This document shows positions 26,171 to 34,561 of a stretch of 64,000 bases of DNA, piece by piece. The notes below the pieces were generated by a model, which saw only the letters and a program-made list of their open reading frames with translations, was not told the DNA's origin and did not search any database. Positions within the stretch are counted from its first letter, which is position 1. Every line of letters starts with the position of its first letter. The stretch is from Paenibacillus macerans (GTDB lineage Bacteria > Bacillota > Bacilli > Paenibacillales > Paenibacillaceae), in assembly GCF_900454495.1 (NCBI RefSeq), contig NZ_UGSI01000001.1, forward strand, positions 310,001 to 374,000. The letters run 5' to 3'. The position numbers and the translations under genes were made by a program.

Positions 26171-27055
26171 ATGCGGCAGGCGGTTATTGTGGCCGACAGC
26201 ACGGCGGATATTCCGCAGTCCATCGCTTCGGAGCTAGGCATTCATATCGTGCCGATGCGGCTGGCCTTCGGCGATCAATCTTTTGTTGAAGGCGTCGATA
26301 TTACTGCGGAGGAGTTTTACGCTAAACTGACGAAGTCGCGCGAGCTGCCGACGACTTCGCAAACTTCGCCTTCCCAATATGCGGAAGTGTACCGAGGCCT
26401 GTTGGATGCCCATCCCGGCGCGCCGATCATCTCGATCCATATCTCCTCCGGCATGAGCGGTACATACCAATCGGCGCGGCTCGCCAAGGAAATGATTGAG
26501 GAGGAGCTGGGTCAAGAGTCCGGCATTACCGTTATCGACTCCCTCTGCGCATCCTACGGGTTTGGGCTGCAGGTCGTCCATGCGGCCAGGCTCGCGGGAC
26601 AAGGGGCGACGGTGGAACGGATTCGCGAAGAGGTGGAGCGGCTCGGACGGGAACGCCGCCTTTATTTTCTCGTCGATACGCTGGAGTATTTGCAAAAAGG
26701 CGGCCGGATCGGCAAAGCGGCGGCGATTTTGGGAAATTTGCTCAATATCAAGCCGATTTTGTCGGTGGACCGGGAAGGCGTGATTTATGCCGTCGATAAG
26801 GCCCGGGGCCGGAAAAAGGCGCTGTCCCGCGTTATTGAGTTGTTCGTGAACGACTTCGGCGAGAGCAAGGATTTGAACGTGGCGGTGTGCGACGGCGTGA
26901 ACCCGGAAGGCGCGGCGGAGATGCTGAGCCTGCTATCGCAGCATTTTACGCTGCACGAGGTTGTTCGCACGAGCATCGGCGCCGTGGTGGGGACGCATGT
27001 GGGGCCCGGCATTTTGGCCGTGTTTATGTGGCCGGCTTCCGGGGCCGGCGAGTAG
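26171..27055 (+). CDS. DegV family fatty acid-binding protein, FakB-like
   Basis: A 294-residue protein with the DegV N-terminal signature VADSTADIPQS, the TSQTSPSQY segment, SSGMSGTYQSA and LQKGGRIGKAA. DegV/FakB proteins bind a fatty acid and present its carboxylate to FakA. Located 47 bases after the DAK gene with a good RBS (GAGGAAAGGGGGAG), so the two are probably cotranscribed. Chain-length specificity cannot be read from the sequence. Confidence 0.9.
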   Translation: MRQAVIVADSTADIPQSIASELGIHIVPMRLAFGDQSFVEGVDITAEEFYAKLTKSRELPTTSQTSPSQYAEVYRGLLDAHPGAPIISIHISSGMSGTYQSARLAKEMIEEELGQESGITVIDSLCASYGFGLQVVHAARLAGQGATVERIREEVERLGRERRLYFLVDTLEYLQKGGRIGKAAAILGNLLNIKPILSVDREGVIYAVDKARGRKKALSRVIELFVNDFGESKDLNVAVCDGVNPEGAAEMLSLLSQHFTLHEVVRTSIGAVVGTHVGPGILAVFMWPASGAGE

Positions 27056-27101
27056 TTTCCGCTTTAAGGTTCAATGGGTGTGTAAAGCGAGGGATTTCAA
27101 T

Positions 27102-29147
27102 ATGGATTTGCATGAAATTCCCGTGAGGCAAGTCAGCGGCGTGAGCGCTCTTAAACAGGAGGAGCTTCACGCCTTTGGCATCTTTACGGTGAATGATTTG
27201 ATCGAATATTATCCGTTCCGGTACGAGGATTACCGCCTCCGCTCCCTGACGGAAGTGAAGGACGGGGACAGAGTGACGGTGCAGGCGAAGATCATGGGCG
27301 TCCCCGTTCTGCAGCGGTATGGCCGCAAATCGCGGTTAACCTGCAAAATGGTCGCTGAGGACTGGATGTTTACGGCGACCTGGTTCAACCGTCATTTTTT
27401 GCGGGATCAGCTGACGAGCGGCCGGGAGATCATTTTGACGGGAAAATGGGATATGCGCCGCAGCCAATTGACCGTATCGGAATCGGAGTTTCCGGATCGC
27501 GGGACGCTGCGCAGCGGCAGCCTGCAGCCGGTGTATTCGGTCGGCGGAAAAATTACGCAGGCATGGATTCGCAAGACGATCGGGCAGGCGCTGCTGCAGT
27601 ACGGGGAGATGATTCCGGAAATTTTGCCGCAGGAGCTGCTGCGCAAGTACGGCCACATGTCCCGCAAGTTTGCGATTCAGCGCATTCACCAGCCGCAGGA
27701 CAACGAAGAGGGACAGCAGGCCCGCCGCCGCATGGTGTACGAGGAGCTGTTTTTGTTTCAGCTGAAGCTGCAGGCGTACCGGGCGATGAACCACGAGCGG
27801 ATGGACGGCGTGGCGCATACCGTGGACAACGCCACGGTGCGGGAGTTCGTGCGCAGCTTGCCGTTTGAGCTGACCGACGCGCAGAAGAAGGTGGAGCTGG
27901 AAATTTTGCGCGACATGCGTTCCCCGTACTGCATGAACCGGCTGCTTCAGGGGGACGTCGGCTCGGGCAAAACGGTCATCGCGGCGATCGCTTTATTCGC
28001 GGCGGTGAAATCGGGCCACCAGGGAGCCTTTATGGTTCCGACCGAAATTTTGGCGGAGCAGCATATGCGTTCCTTGACGAAGCTGTTTGAACCGTTCGGC
28101 ATTACGGTCGGGCTTCTGACCGGCAGCTTGACGGGCCGCAAGCGCAAGGATCTGCTGGCTTCGCTGCAGATGGGGCTGGTCGAAATCGTCGTCGGCACGC
28201 ACGCGCTGATTCAGGAGGACGTGTTTTTCCGCTCGCTCAGCCTCGTCGTCACCGACGAGCAGCACCGTTTTGGCGTCAACCAGCGCAGCATTTTGCGGCG
28301 CAAAGGCTTTAATCCCGATGTGCTGACGATGACGGCGACGCCGATCCCGCGCACGCTGGCGATCACCGCCTTCGGCGACATGGACGTTTCGACCTTGTCG
28401 GAGCGGCCGAAAGGGCGCAAGCCGATCTCCACGTATTGGGTCAAACACGAGATGATGGACCGCGTGCTCGGTTTTATTTCCCGGGAAGTATTGCAAGGCC
28501 GGCAGGCTTACGTCATCTGCCCGCTCATCGAAGAATCGGACAAGCTCGACGTGCAGAATGCCATCGATTTGTACGTGGCGATGCAGCAGGCATTCCCGGA
28601 CTTCCGGGTCGGCCTGCTGCACGGGCGGATGACGGCGGCCGAAAAGGACGAGGTAATGCGGGCGTTTTACGACAACGAGGTCCAGCTATTGGTGTCGACG
28701 ACCGTGGTCGAGGTCGGTGTCGATGTGCCCAATGCGACGCTGATGATCGTGATGGACGCCGACCGGTTTGGCCTGTCGCAGCTGCACCAGCTGCGCGGGC
28801 GGGTGGGCCGGGGCGAGCACGCGTCGTATTGCGTGCTCATCGCCGATCCGAAGTCGGAGGTCGGTCAGGAACGGATGAAGGTCATGACCGATACGGACGA
28901 CGGCTTCGAAGTGGCCCGGCGGGACCTGGAGCTGCGCGGTCCCGGGGATTTTTTCGGCACCAAGCAAAGCGGGGTGCCGGATTTCCGCATCGCGGACATG
29001 GTCAGCGATTATGCGGTGCTGGAGGCGGCGCGGGACGACGCCGCCCGGCTGGTGGCCGACGCGTCCTTCTGGACGTCGCCGGAATACGGGGCGCTACGGG
29101 ATTATTTGCGGCGGGAGCAGGTTTTCCAGGGCGAGCTGATCGATTAG
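27102..29147 (+). CDS. recG: ATP-dependent DNA helicase RecG
   Basis: A 681-residue SF2 helicase for fork regression and branch migration. N-terminal wedge/OB domain (about 50-160), Walker A LLQGDVGSGKTVIA (about residue 285), DEQHRFG, TATPIPRTL, and C-terminal GRVGRGEHASYC and GPGDFFGTKQSG. I chose ATG 27102 because an upstream in-frame extension covers the end of degV and lacks the expected sequence; the RBS (GCGAGGG) is modest. In B. subtilis fapR-plsX follow; here synteny ends and a repeat plus a sugar island begin. Confidence 0.96.
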   Translation: MDLHEIPVRQVSGVSALKQEELHAFGIFTVNDLIEYYPFRYEDYRLRSLTEVKDGDRVTVQAKIMGVPVLQRYGRKSRLTCKMVAEDWMFTATWFNRHFLRDQLTSGREIILTGKWDMRRSQLTVSESEFPDRGTLRSGSLQPVYSVGGKITQAWIRKTIGQALLQYGEMIPEILPQELLRKYGHMSRKFAIQRIHQPQDNEEGQQARRRMVYEELFLFQLKLQAYRAMNHERMDGVAHTVDNATVREFVRSLPFELTDAQKKVELEILRDMRSPYCMNRLLQGDVGSGKTVIAAIALFAAVKSGHQGAFMVPTEILAEQHMRSLTKLFEPFGITVGLLTGSLTGRKRKDLLASLQMGLVEIVVGTHALIQEDVFFRSLSLVVTDEQHRFGVNQRSILRRKGFNPDVLTMTATPIPRTLAITAFGDMDVSTLSERPKGRKPISTYWVKHEMMDRVLGFISREVLQGRQAYVICPLIEESDKLDVQNAIDLYVAMQQAFPDFRVGLLHGRMTAAEKDEVMRAFYDNEVQLLVSTTVVEVGVDVPNATLMIVMDADRFGLSQLHQLRGRVGRGEHASYCVLIADPKSEVGQERMKVMTDTDDGFEVARRDLELRGPGDFFGTKQSGVPDFRIADMVSDYAVLEAARDDAARLVADASFWTSPEYGALRDYLRREQVFQGELID

Positions 29148-29210
29148 CCGCCGCCGTATCTTTTTTCAGAATGCGGAAGGGAGCAGGCTCCCTATTGTGG
29201 AGGTCTGTGG

Positions 29211-29410
29211 AAATAACGGCAAAAAAGGGCTCTATTTATGGGAAGAAAGAGGTTTATCCTAAATAAAGGAAATTTTCACTGCTATTTTTGGAGAATGCAG
29301 GCAAAATGGTGCTTTTTTCAGGCATGGCGAGAAAATAAGACCAAAAAGTTCCTCTATTATGCGAGCGAGGGGCTAAATTCCGGAAATAACGCCACTATTT
29401 ACCGCTATTT
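29211..29410. repeat. Four-module palindromic intergenic element, copy C
   Basis: Clearest copy. Modules of 27 bases start at 29211, 29261, 29333 and 29384 (spacings 50, 72, 51), nearly all with AAATA at the left and (C/G)TATTT at the right. Module 1 matches the reverse complement of module 4 at about 20 of 27 positions, and module 2 that of module 3 at about 19. The sequence between modules is not conserved among copies. It fills most of the 356-base gap after recG. Confidence 0.82.
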
Positions 29411-29463
29411 CTGGGAAGGTAGGCGTGGCGTTCGTTCCCATGAGCCCCGTTGGAGTTCTCCCT

Positions 29464-29498
29464 AAAAAACCGCCCGGCAAATCACCAGGCGGTTTTTT
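29464..29498 (-). terminator. Bidirectional terminator between recG and the beta-glucosidase gene
   Basis: AAAAAACCGCC ... GGCGGTTTTTT, a perfect stem that serves the reverse-strand bgl operon and possibly the recG transcript. Confidence 0.9.
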
Positions 29499-29503
29499 AA
29501 AAT

Positions 29504-30913
29504 TCAACGAATTTCCCCATTACTTTGAATCAGTTGCTGATACCAGTAAAAGCTTTGCTTTCGGATTCTGCGCAGTTCTTTGAGATCGAACTCGTCGCGA
29601 TCCACATAAATAAATCCGTAACGTTTGCTCGATCCCTGATGAGTGCTTACGAGATCGATCGCCGACCAAGGACAGAAACCGAAAACGTCTACGCCGTCGG
29701 TAATGGCCAATTGAATTTGCTCGATATGCTTTCTGAAAAAATCGATGCGATAGGGGTCTTGAACCACATCGTTGTCCTCCAGTTTGTCGAAGGCGCCCAA
29801 GCCATTTTCCGTGACAATCAACGGCAGACGGTAACGGGAATAGATTTGCCGGAGCGTGGTTCTAAAACCTACGGGATCGATCTCCCAGCCGAATTCCGTC
29901 TTCTGCAAATGAGGATTGACCGAACCTCTGTAAGCTCCCGGCTCGCCGACGATTTCATGCTGGTCGCCCGTATGCGAAAAGTCGTTTCCGTCATTTTTGC
30001 TTTCGCCGACCGTTTGCGAGGTATAGTAATTAAAGGCGATAAAATCCGGGCGGCCCTGTTTTAAAATCTCCATATCGCCGTCTGCAATCACCGGTTCATA
30101 TCCTTTTTCGAGCAAGTAACTCCAGGCGATATGATTATAGGTTCCGAACACCGCCATGTCCAGATAAAGCCAATTGCGGATTGCCGCATAATTGTCGGCC
30201 GCCAGTACATCTTCCGGACTTGAGCTGGCCGGGTAAATGGCCCCGATATTGGGCGCTGGACCAATCTTGGCGTCAGGCAGCATGTGATGGCACAATGCCA
30301 TCGCTTTGGCTTGGGCCACCAGCATATGATGATTTTGCTGGTACAGCTCCTTCTGCGGATTTTCCAGTTGTTCATTCAGCGTTCCGATCGAACCGGGATG
30401 AAGGATCAGCATGTTTTGTTCATTGATGGTCAGCCAATATTTTACCCGGTTTCCGAAATGCTCGAACAAAGTTTTGGCGTATTGTTCGAACGCGGCGATC
30501 GTTTCGCGGTTGGACCAGCCGCCCTTAGCTTCCAGCGCATAAGGCAAATCGAAATGATACATGGTCACAATCGGCTCGATCCCATACTTGATCAGTTCAT
30601 CGATCAGGGAACTGTAGAATTCGATCCCCTTCATATTCAGCTTTCCCGAGCCTTCCGGGTAAATCCGCGTCCAAGCGATGGAGAACCGGTACGCTTTAAA
30701 GCCCATTTCGGCCATTAAAGCTGCGTCTTCTTTGTATCTATGATAATGATCGCTCGCTACTTTAAAATCCGTAACTCCTACGACATGATTCGCCAGGTCC
30801 ACGACGGACGGGCCTTTTCCGTCTTCGTTCCACGCCCCCTCGAATTGATAAGCCGAGGTGGAGCCTCCCCACAGGAAGTTTTCGGGAAATGGTTTCAGAT
30901 GTTGGTGCAGCAT
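29504..30913 (-). CDS. GH1 family (6-phospho-)beta-glucosidase
   Basis: A 469-residue GH1 enzyme. FLWGGSTSAYQFEGAWNEDGKGPS at the N-terminus, the acid/base Glu in LTINEQN and the nucleophile Glu in IVTENGLG. Its place behind a beta-glucoside PTS permease implies a 6-phospho-beta-glucosidase hydrolysing imported phosphorylated glucosides such as cellobiose-P, arbutin-P or salicin-P. RBS GGAGG before the start at 30913. A MITE-like repeat of 354 bases separates it from the permease gene, so expression may be modulated or decoupled. Confidence 0.93.
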   Translation of the reverse strand: MLHQHLKPFPENFLWGGSTSAYQFEGAWNEDGKGPSVVDLANHVVGVTDFKVASDHYHRYKEDAALMAEMGFKAYRFSIAWTRIYPEGSGKLNMKGIEFYSSLIDELIKYGIEPIVTMYHFDLPYALEAKGGWSNRETIAAFEQYAKTLFEHFGNRVKYWLTINEQNMLILHPGSIGTLNEQLENPQKELYQQNHHMLVAQAKAMALCHHMLPDAKIGPAPNIGAIYPASSSPEDVLAADNYAAIRNWLYLDMAVFGTYNHIAWSYLLEKGYEPVIADGDMEILKQGRPDFIAFNYYTSQTVGESKNDGNDFSHTGDQHEIVGEPGAYRGSVNPHLQKTEFGWEIDPVGFRTTLRQIYSRYRLPLIVTENGLGAFDKLEDNDVVQDPYRIDFFRKHIEQIQLAITDGVDVFGFCPWSAIDLVSTHQGSSKRYGFIYVDRDEFDLKELRRIRKQSFYWYQQLIQSNGEIR

Positions 30914-30950
30914 GATTTGATTCCTCCAGTTTAATAAATTTATAGAGATA

Positions 30951-31304
30951 GTTCAAAAAGTCGTCTTTTGAAGATTTAAGAATGAATAGTCACCGAAGCA
31001 TGTCTTCCTTAAATCGCAAGAAAAACTTCAGTTTAGGGCGGTATGTCTTCTTTGATTGTTCGTCGATAGCGTTTTTCTTATCACGAAGCAGGTCAGGAAG
31101 CGGATCGGGCGTCGAATCTTGAATTCAGCCTGGCCTTAGCAACTGCTTGGCGAAGCATGTTTCCTACGGAAACATTTCCGCTGCTCACGCACCCCAAACG
31201 TACGCTCCGCTCCTGACGTCCCTAACTTCATCCGACCTACAGCGTTTTGAAAAAACGCACTTCGGAAGCATACGCTTCGGTGCTGATAACCTGGCTTTTT
31301 GAAC
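30951..31304. repeat. MITE-like repeat, copy 2
   Basis: Starts GTTCAAAAAGTC and ends GGCTTTTTGAAC (one mismatch in the terminal inverted repeat). The left 185 bases align with copy 1. Relative to copy 1 it carries two extra hairpin-forming inserts: one with GTTTCC/GGAAAC near 31160-31180, the other with GCGTTTT/AAAACGC and GAAGCATACGCTTC near 31240-31280. It lies between the permease and glucosidase genes, with its left end 38 bases upstream of the glucosidase start. No transposase ORF is present. Confidence 0.8.
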
Positions 31305-31337
31305 TCGCATTTAAATTTTTGAACTCCCATTTGAAAT

Positions 31338-33227
31338 TTAAATCAGGGTCAACAACACATCGTTTTTCTCAATCTTCTCCTGGTCGGTCTCGAAAATTTC
31401 AACCTCTCGTTCCGTCAGGGTGACGATCACCGGCGTTACGGTCTGGTATCCGGCCGCCTGAATCTGCTCCAGATCAAATTCAATCAGAACGTCCCCTTGC
31501 TTCACCGCGTCCCCCTCTTTAACCGCGGGTTTAAAGTACTTCCCTTTGAGAGACACCGTATTTATGCCGATGTGGATCAGGATGTCCGTCCCTGCGGCCG
31601 AGGTCAACCCGAGCGCATGACCGGTCGGGAACAGGGAGGTAACCACTCCATCCATCGGCGCGACTACGATCCCCTCGCTGGGCAGGACAGCCAAGCCTTT
31701 GCCCATCGCTCCGGAAGAGAAAGCCTCATCGTCAACCGCGCTAAGCGGAACGACTTTGCCGGTCAGCGGGCTGTGAACCTGCTCTTTCTTAATGCTTATG
31801 GCAGCGGATTCGGCATGCTTTTCCGGCTGAACCGTTTGCGGTCCGGATTCCGCTTGCACTACGGACTCAGCTTCCGCCGTCTTCGCCTTGCCTTTGCTCT
31901 CATACCCAAAGATCAAGGTCAGCAGCAAGCCGATGCCCATGGACAGGATCATCGATATGACAAAGATGCCTGATGGCTTCTCGACCGGAATGGAAAAGAT
32001 GTTATGGAATACATAAGCCGTATATTTAACGCCAAAGTGGCCGTTAACCGCTCCGCCGATCGCGCCGGCAATAATGACGATGGGAATGACTCTCTTGTAG
32101 CGGAGGATAAGCCCGTATACGATCGGCTCGGTTACCCCGGCCAGCAGGCCCGTGACGGCGGAAGAGCCGGATATGGATCTTAGCGCTTTATCCTTTTTGG
32201 CCTTAAGGAAAATGCCGAGCGCAACCCCGATCTGGGCGAACACGGCCGCGGCGGCCATGGCCTCGATCGGATCGCCGCCGTTGTTGATGTTTTGCAGCGT
32301 GATCGGCGTAAAGCCCCAATGCAAGCCGAGCACGACCATAAAGGTCATACCTCCGCCAAGCACCATGCCCGAGAGTATGCCGCTAACGTTAATCAGCCAA
32401 GTGACTCCCGCGGCGATCCAATCCCCGACGCTTGTCCCCAAGGGGCCAAAAGCGATGGCCGACAACGGCACCATGATCATGAGCGACAGCATTGGCACCA
32501 GGAAAACCTGCAGGTCCTTAAGAATGATCTTTTTCAGGAACCGGTCCAAAACGGCATATATGCTGATGGCGATAAAAATCGGGAACACGCTGGACGAATA
32601 ATTCATCAGGACAACCGGAATTCCCAGGAAAGAACCGTCGGTTCCTTTGTCCATCAAGCCCGTAAAGCTGGGCTCCATCAGCGCTGCTCCGATGGTTCCG
32701 GCAACGTACGGATTGGTTTTGAGCTTGATTCCGAGCGTAACGCCGAGGAATATAGGCAAAAAGTAGAACACGGCATTCCCGGCGGCGGACAGGATCATGT
32801 AAGTATCGCTGGTGTCGGACATCCAGCCGGCCATGGTTAACACCGTAAGAAGCGCCTTCAGCATCCCGGAGCCGGCCATTGCCGGAATAAGCGGCGAGAA
32901 GCTGCCCGAGATCACTTCAAAAACTTTGGACACAGCCGATACCTTCTGGCCGCTTGCCGAATTCTCCGCGGCTTTATTTAGAAAGCTGGTGCTTTTGGCG
33001 ATTTCGGCGTACACATTAGCGACATGGCTGCCGACAACGACCTGGAACTGACCGCCGCTTTCCACGACGGTGATCACACCTTCATGCTTTTCCAAAGTTT
33101 CCCTTTCGGCTTTTTTGGAATCCTTTAAACTAAAGCGAAGTCTTGTCGCGCAATGGACGAGATCGTTAATGTTTTCCTCGCCGCCGACCAGACGAACAAT
33201 GTCGTCGGCCAACTTCTTGTTGTCCAT
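31338..33227 (-). CDS. Beta-glucoside-specific PTS permease EIIBCA
   Basis: A 629-residue permease that imports and phosphorylates beta-glucosides. EIIB at residues 1-80 with the phospho-Cys in LVHCATRLRF; EIIC at about 105-460 with many membrane helices and a GXTEP-like motif (LAGVTEPIVYG); EIIA at about 490-620 with phospho-His in ILIHIGINTVSLKG. RBS AAAGGAGA precedes the start. Upstream on the same strand are a promoter, a cre-like site and a LicT-type antiterminator, and then the antiterminator gene itself. Confidence 0.95.
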   Translation of the reverse strand: MDNKKLADDIVRLVGGEENINDLVHCATRLRFSLKDSKKAERETLEKHEGVITVVESGGQFQVVVGSHVANVYAEIAKSTSFLNKAAENSASGQKVSAVSKVFEVISGSFSPLIPAMAGSGMLKALLTVLTMAGWMSDTSDTYMILSAAGNAVFYFLPIFLGVTLGIKLKTNPYVAGTIGAALMEPSFTGLMDKGTDGSFLGIPVVLMNYSSSVFPIFIAISIYAVLDRFLKKIILKDLQVFLVPMLSLMIMVPLSAIAFGPLGTSVGDWIAAGVTWLINVSGILSGMVLGGGMTFMVVLGLHWGFTPITLQNINNGGDPIEAMAAAAVFAQIGVALGIFLKAKKDKALRSISGSSAVTGLLAGVTEPIVYGLILRYKRVIPIVIIAGAIGGAVNGHFGVKYTAYVFHNIFSIPVEKPSGIFVISMILSMGIGLLLTLIFGYESKGKAKTAEAESVVQAESGPQTVQPEKHAESAAISIKKEQVHSPLTGKVVPLSAVDDEAFSSGAMGKGLAVLPSEGIVVAPMDGVVTSLFPTGHALGLTSAAGTDILIHIGINTVSLKGKYFKPAVKEGDAVKQGDVLIEFDLEQIQAAGYQTVTPVIVTLTEREVEIFETDQEKIEKNDVLLTLI

Positions 33228-33263
33228 ATGTCATTCTCCTTTGCCTGCACATGTTTTGGGCAT

Positions 33264-33353
33264 AAAAAAATACCTAAACGAAAGGCCCGCGGGATCACCG
33301 GAGTGATCATATGCCATTCGTTTAGGTATCGCCTGTTTTACCAGTAACAATCC
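33264..33353 (-). promoter_or_regulatory. RAT antiterminator site overlapping a terminator in the permease leader
   Basis: On the reverse strand the segment from 33353 to 33325 (begins GGATTGTTACTG, ends ACAGGCGATACC) closely matches the 29-base RAT consensus bound by LicT/BglG/SacY proteins. It overlaps the 5' arm of a 12-base-pair terminator (TACCTAAACGAA / TTCGTTTAGGTA, 33264-33328) followed by seven T. LicT binding would exclude the terminator and allow permease expression. Confidence 0.93.
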
Positions 33354-33374
33354 TTAAATTTAAGTTGTAAGATT

Positions 33375-33403
33375 ACTATAAACCAATCCGTAACCGTTTG
33401 CAA
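33375..33403 (-). promoter_or_regulatory. SigA promoter with an overlapping cre site (bgl permease)
   Basis: Reverse strand: TTGCAA, 17 bases, TATAGT. The segment 33388-33403 (TTGCAAACGGTTACGG) matches the CcpA cre consensus at about 14 of 16 positions and covers the -35, consistent with carbon catabolite repression. Confidence 0.65.
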
Positions 33404-33419
33404 CCCGTTTATGATTTTT

Positions 33420-34268
33420 TTAAACCTCGCTGCGGGAGGTTACCCGCTGAATATGAATCGTCAAATACACTTTTTCATCAATCGACATCGCGTTTTCATA
33501 ATTTTGTTCCAGATAGCGGTTGATTAAATTCATGCATTCGAATGCCTTGGGATACTTTATCTTAATTTGCTCGTAGAGAAAATTGTCTCCCGCCGCGGAA
33601 CGCTCCTGCTCGCCGCTCAGCATTCTTTGCGCAAAGTATTGAATATGGGTAATAAAACGGGAGTAATTAAACGATTTTTCATCCAGCTCCAAATTATAGA
33701 ACCGGGCGACGATGTCGACGATTTCGCTCATCACCTTCGTAATCTCGGCCGTCCGCTGCATGCCCTGACCGTCTTGTCTGGCATTCACGAAATGCATGGC
33801 GATAAAGCTGGCCTCGTCCTCGTCCATCTCGATATCAAAATGCTTTTTGATCAACTGAAGCGCATTCAAGCCGATCGAAAATTCCTTAGGGTAAAACTTT
33901 TTGATCTGCCAAAACAGTGCGTTTTTCAGATTCATGGCGTTTTTATATCGGGATACCGCAAAATGAATATGGTCGATCAGCGTGATGTAAATATTATCGT
34001 TGAATATATTTCCCATCTCCGCCTTGGCGCAGCTTACGATATCGTCGGCCAGAGAGAAATAGTCCGCCGATGTTTCACCGATCAGATCGATTAACTTTTG
34101 CGGAACTTTATCCGGTTTGAGAATAAACGTTTTTTCGATCTTTTCCTCATCCACTGTTTGCCCCGGCTTTTTCTTAAAGCCCAGACCGTTGCCGATCACC
34201 ACAAACTCATGACCGACCTGGTCCTCAGCCCGAATCACGTTGTTGTTAAAGATTTGGCGGATAATCAT
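33420..34268 (-). CDS. BglG/LicT family transcription antiterminator
   Basis: A 282-residue RNA-binding antiterminator. N-terminal CAT domain at residues 1-55 (IIRQIFNNNVIRAEDQVGHEFVVIG...GFKKKPGQ), then PRD1 (about 70-165) and PRD2 (about 175-280) with phosphorylatable His residues (DHIHFAVSR; FITHIQYFAQR). In B. subtilis LicT the PRDs are phosphorylated by the PTS, linking activity to substrate and to HPr. The RAT site directly downstream is its evident target. The gene ends 17 bases before the permease promoter. Confidence 0.93.
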   Translation of the reverse strand: MIIRQIFNNNVIRAEDQVGHEFVVIGNGLGFKKKPGQTVDEEKIEKTFILKPDKVPQKLIDLIGETSADYFSLADDIVSCAKAEMGNIFNDNIYITLIDHIHFAVSRYKNAMNLKNALFWQIKKFYPKEFSIGLNALQLIKKHFDIEMDEDEASFIAMHFVNARQDGQGMQRTAEITKVMSEIVDIVARFYNLELDEKSFNYSRFITHIQYFAQRMLSGEQERSAAGDNFLYEQIKIKYPKAFECMNLINRYLEQNYENAMSIDEKVYLTIHIQRVTSRSEV

Positions 34269-34478
34269 GATAGAACCGTTCGCCCCTTTTGATAAAATCC
34301 ATGCATGTAGAACATCGTTTTCATCCAGCTCAATTTTTTATAACCTACGATATCACATTCCTTTCGGAGAAGACAATATGGGGATTATTGCAGAAATTAA
34401 GGGAATCAGGCTGGTTGGCAGGGGATTAGCGCAAATGATATTTGTCTTGAAATTTTATTTCACATAACAATAATATTA
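34269..34478. other. Divergent spacer between licT-like gene and murQ
   Basis: Most of the 293-base gap. It should hold the licT-like promoter on the reverse strand, but I see no clear pair. No gene is visible. Confidence 0.4.
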
Positions 34479-34507
34479 TTGAAATATTGTATTAGATGAA
34501 TTATAAT
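34479..34507 (+). promoter_or_regulatory. Strong SigA promoter for murQ
   Basis: TTGAAA, exactly 17 bases, TATAAT, 55 bases upstream of the murQ start codon. Confidence 0.8.
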
Positions 34508-34511
34508 TGAA

Positions 34512-34527
34512 TCGTAAACGGTTACAC
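34512..34527 (+). promoter_or_regulatory. cre-like site downstream of the murQ promoter
   Basis: TCGTAAACGGTTACAC matches the cre consensus at about 14 of 16 positions. It lies at the start of transcription, where CcpA would block initiation or clearance. Confidence 0.6.
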
Positions 34528-34561
34528 AGGTTGAATCTTATACATCAAAGGGGAGTTTCAC

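Noticed and set aside
26961..27101. N-terminal extension of RecG
   Set aside because: The 47 extra codons overlap the degV end and do not resemble RecG; ATG 27102 gives the usual family length.
5719..29410. CRISPR array as explanation of the 27-base modules
   Set aside because: Only four modules per site, in opposing orientation, with divergent sequence and unequal spacing; no cas genes.
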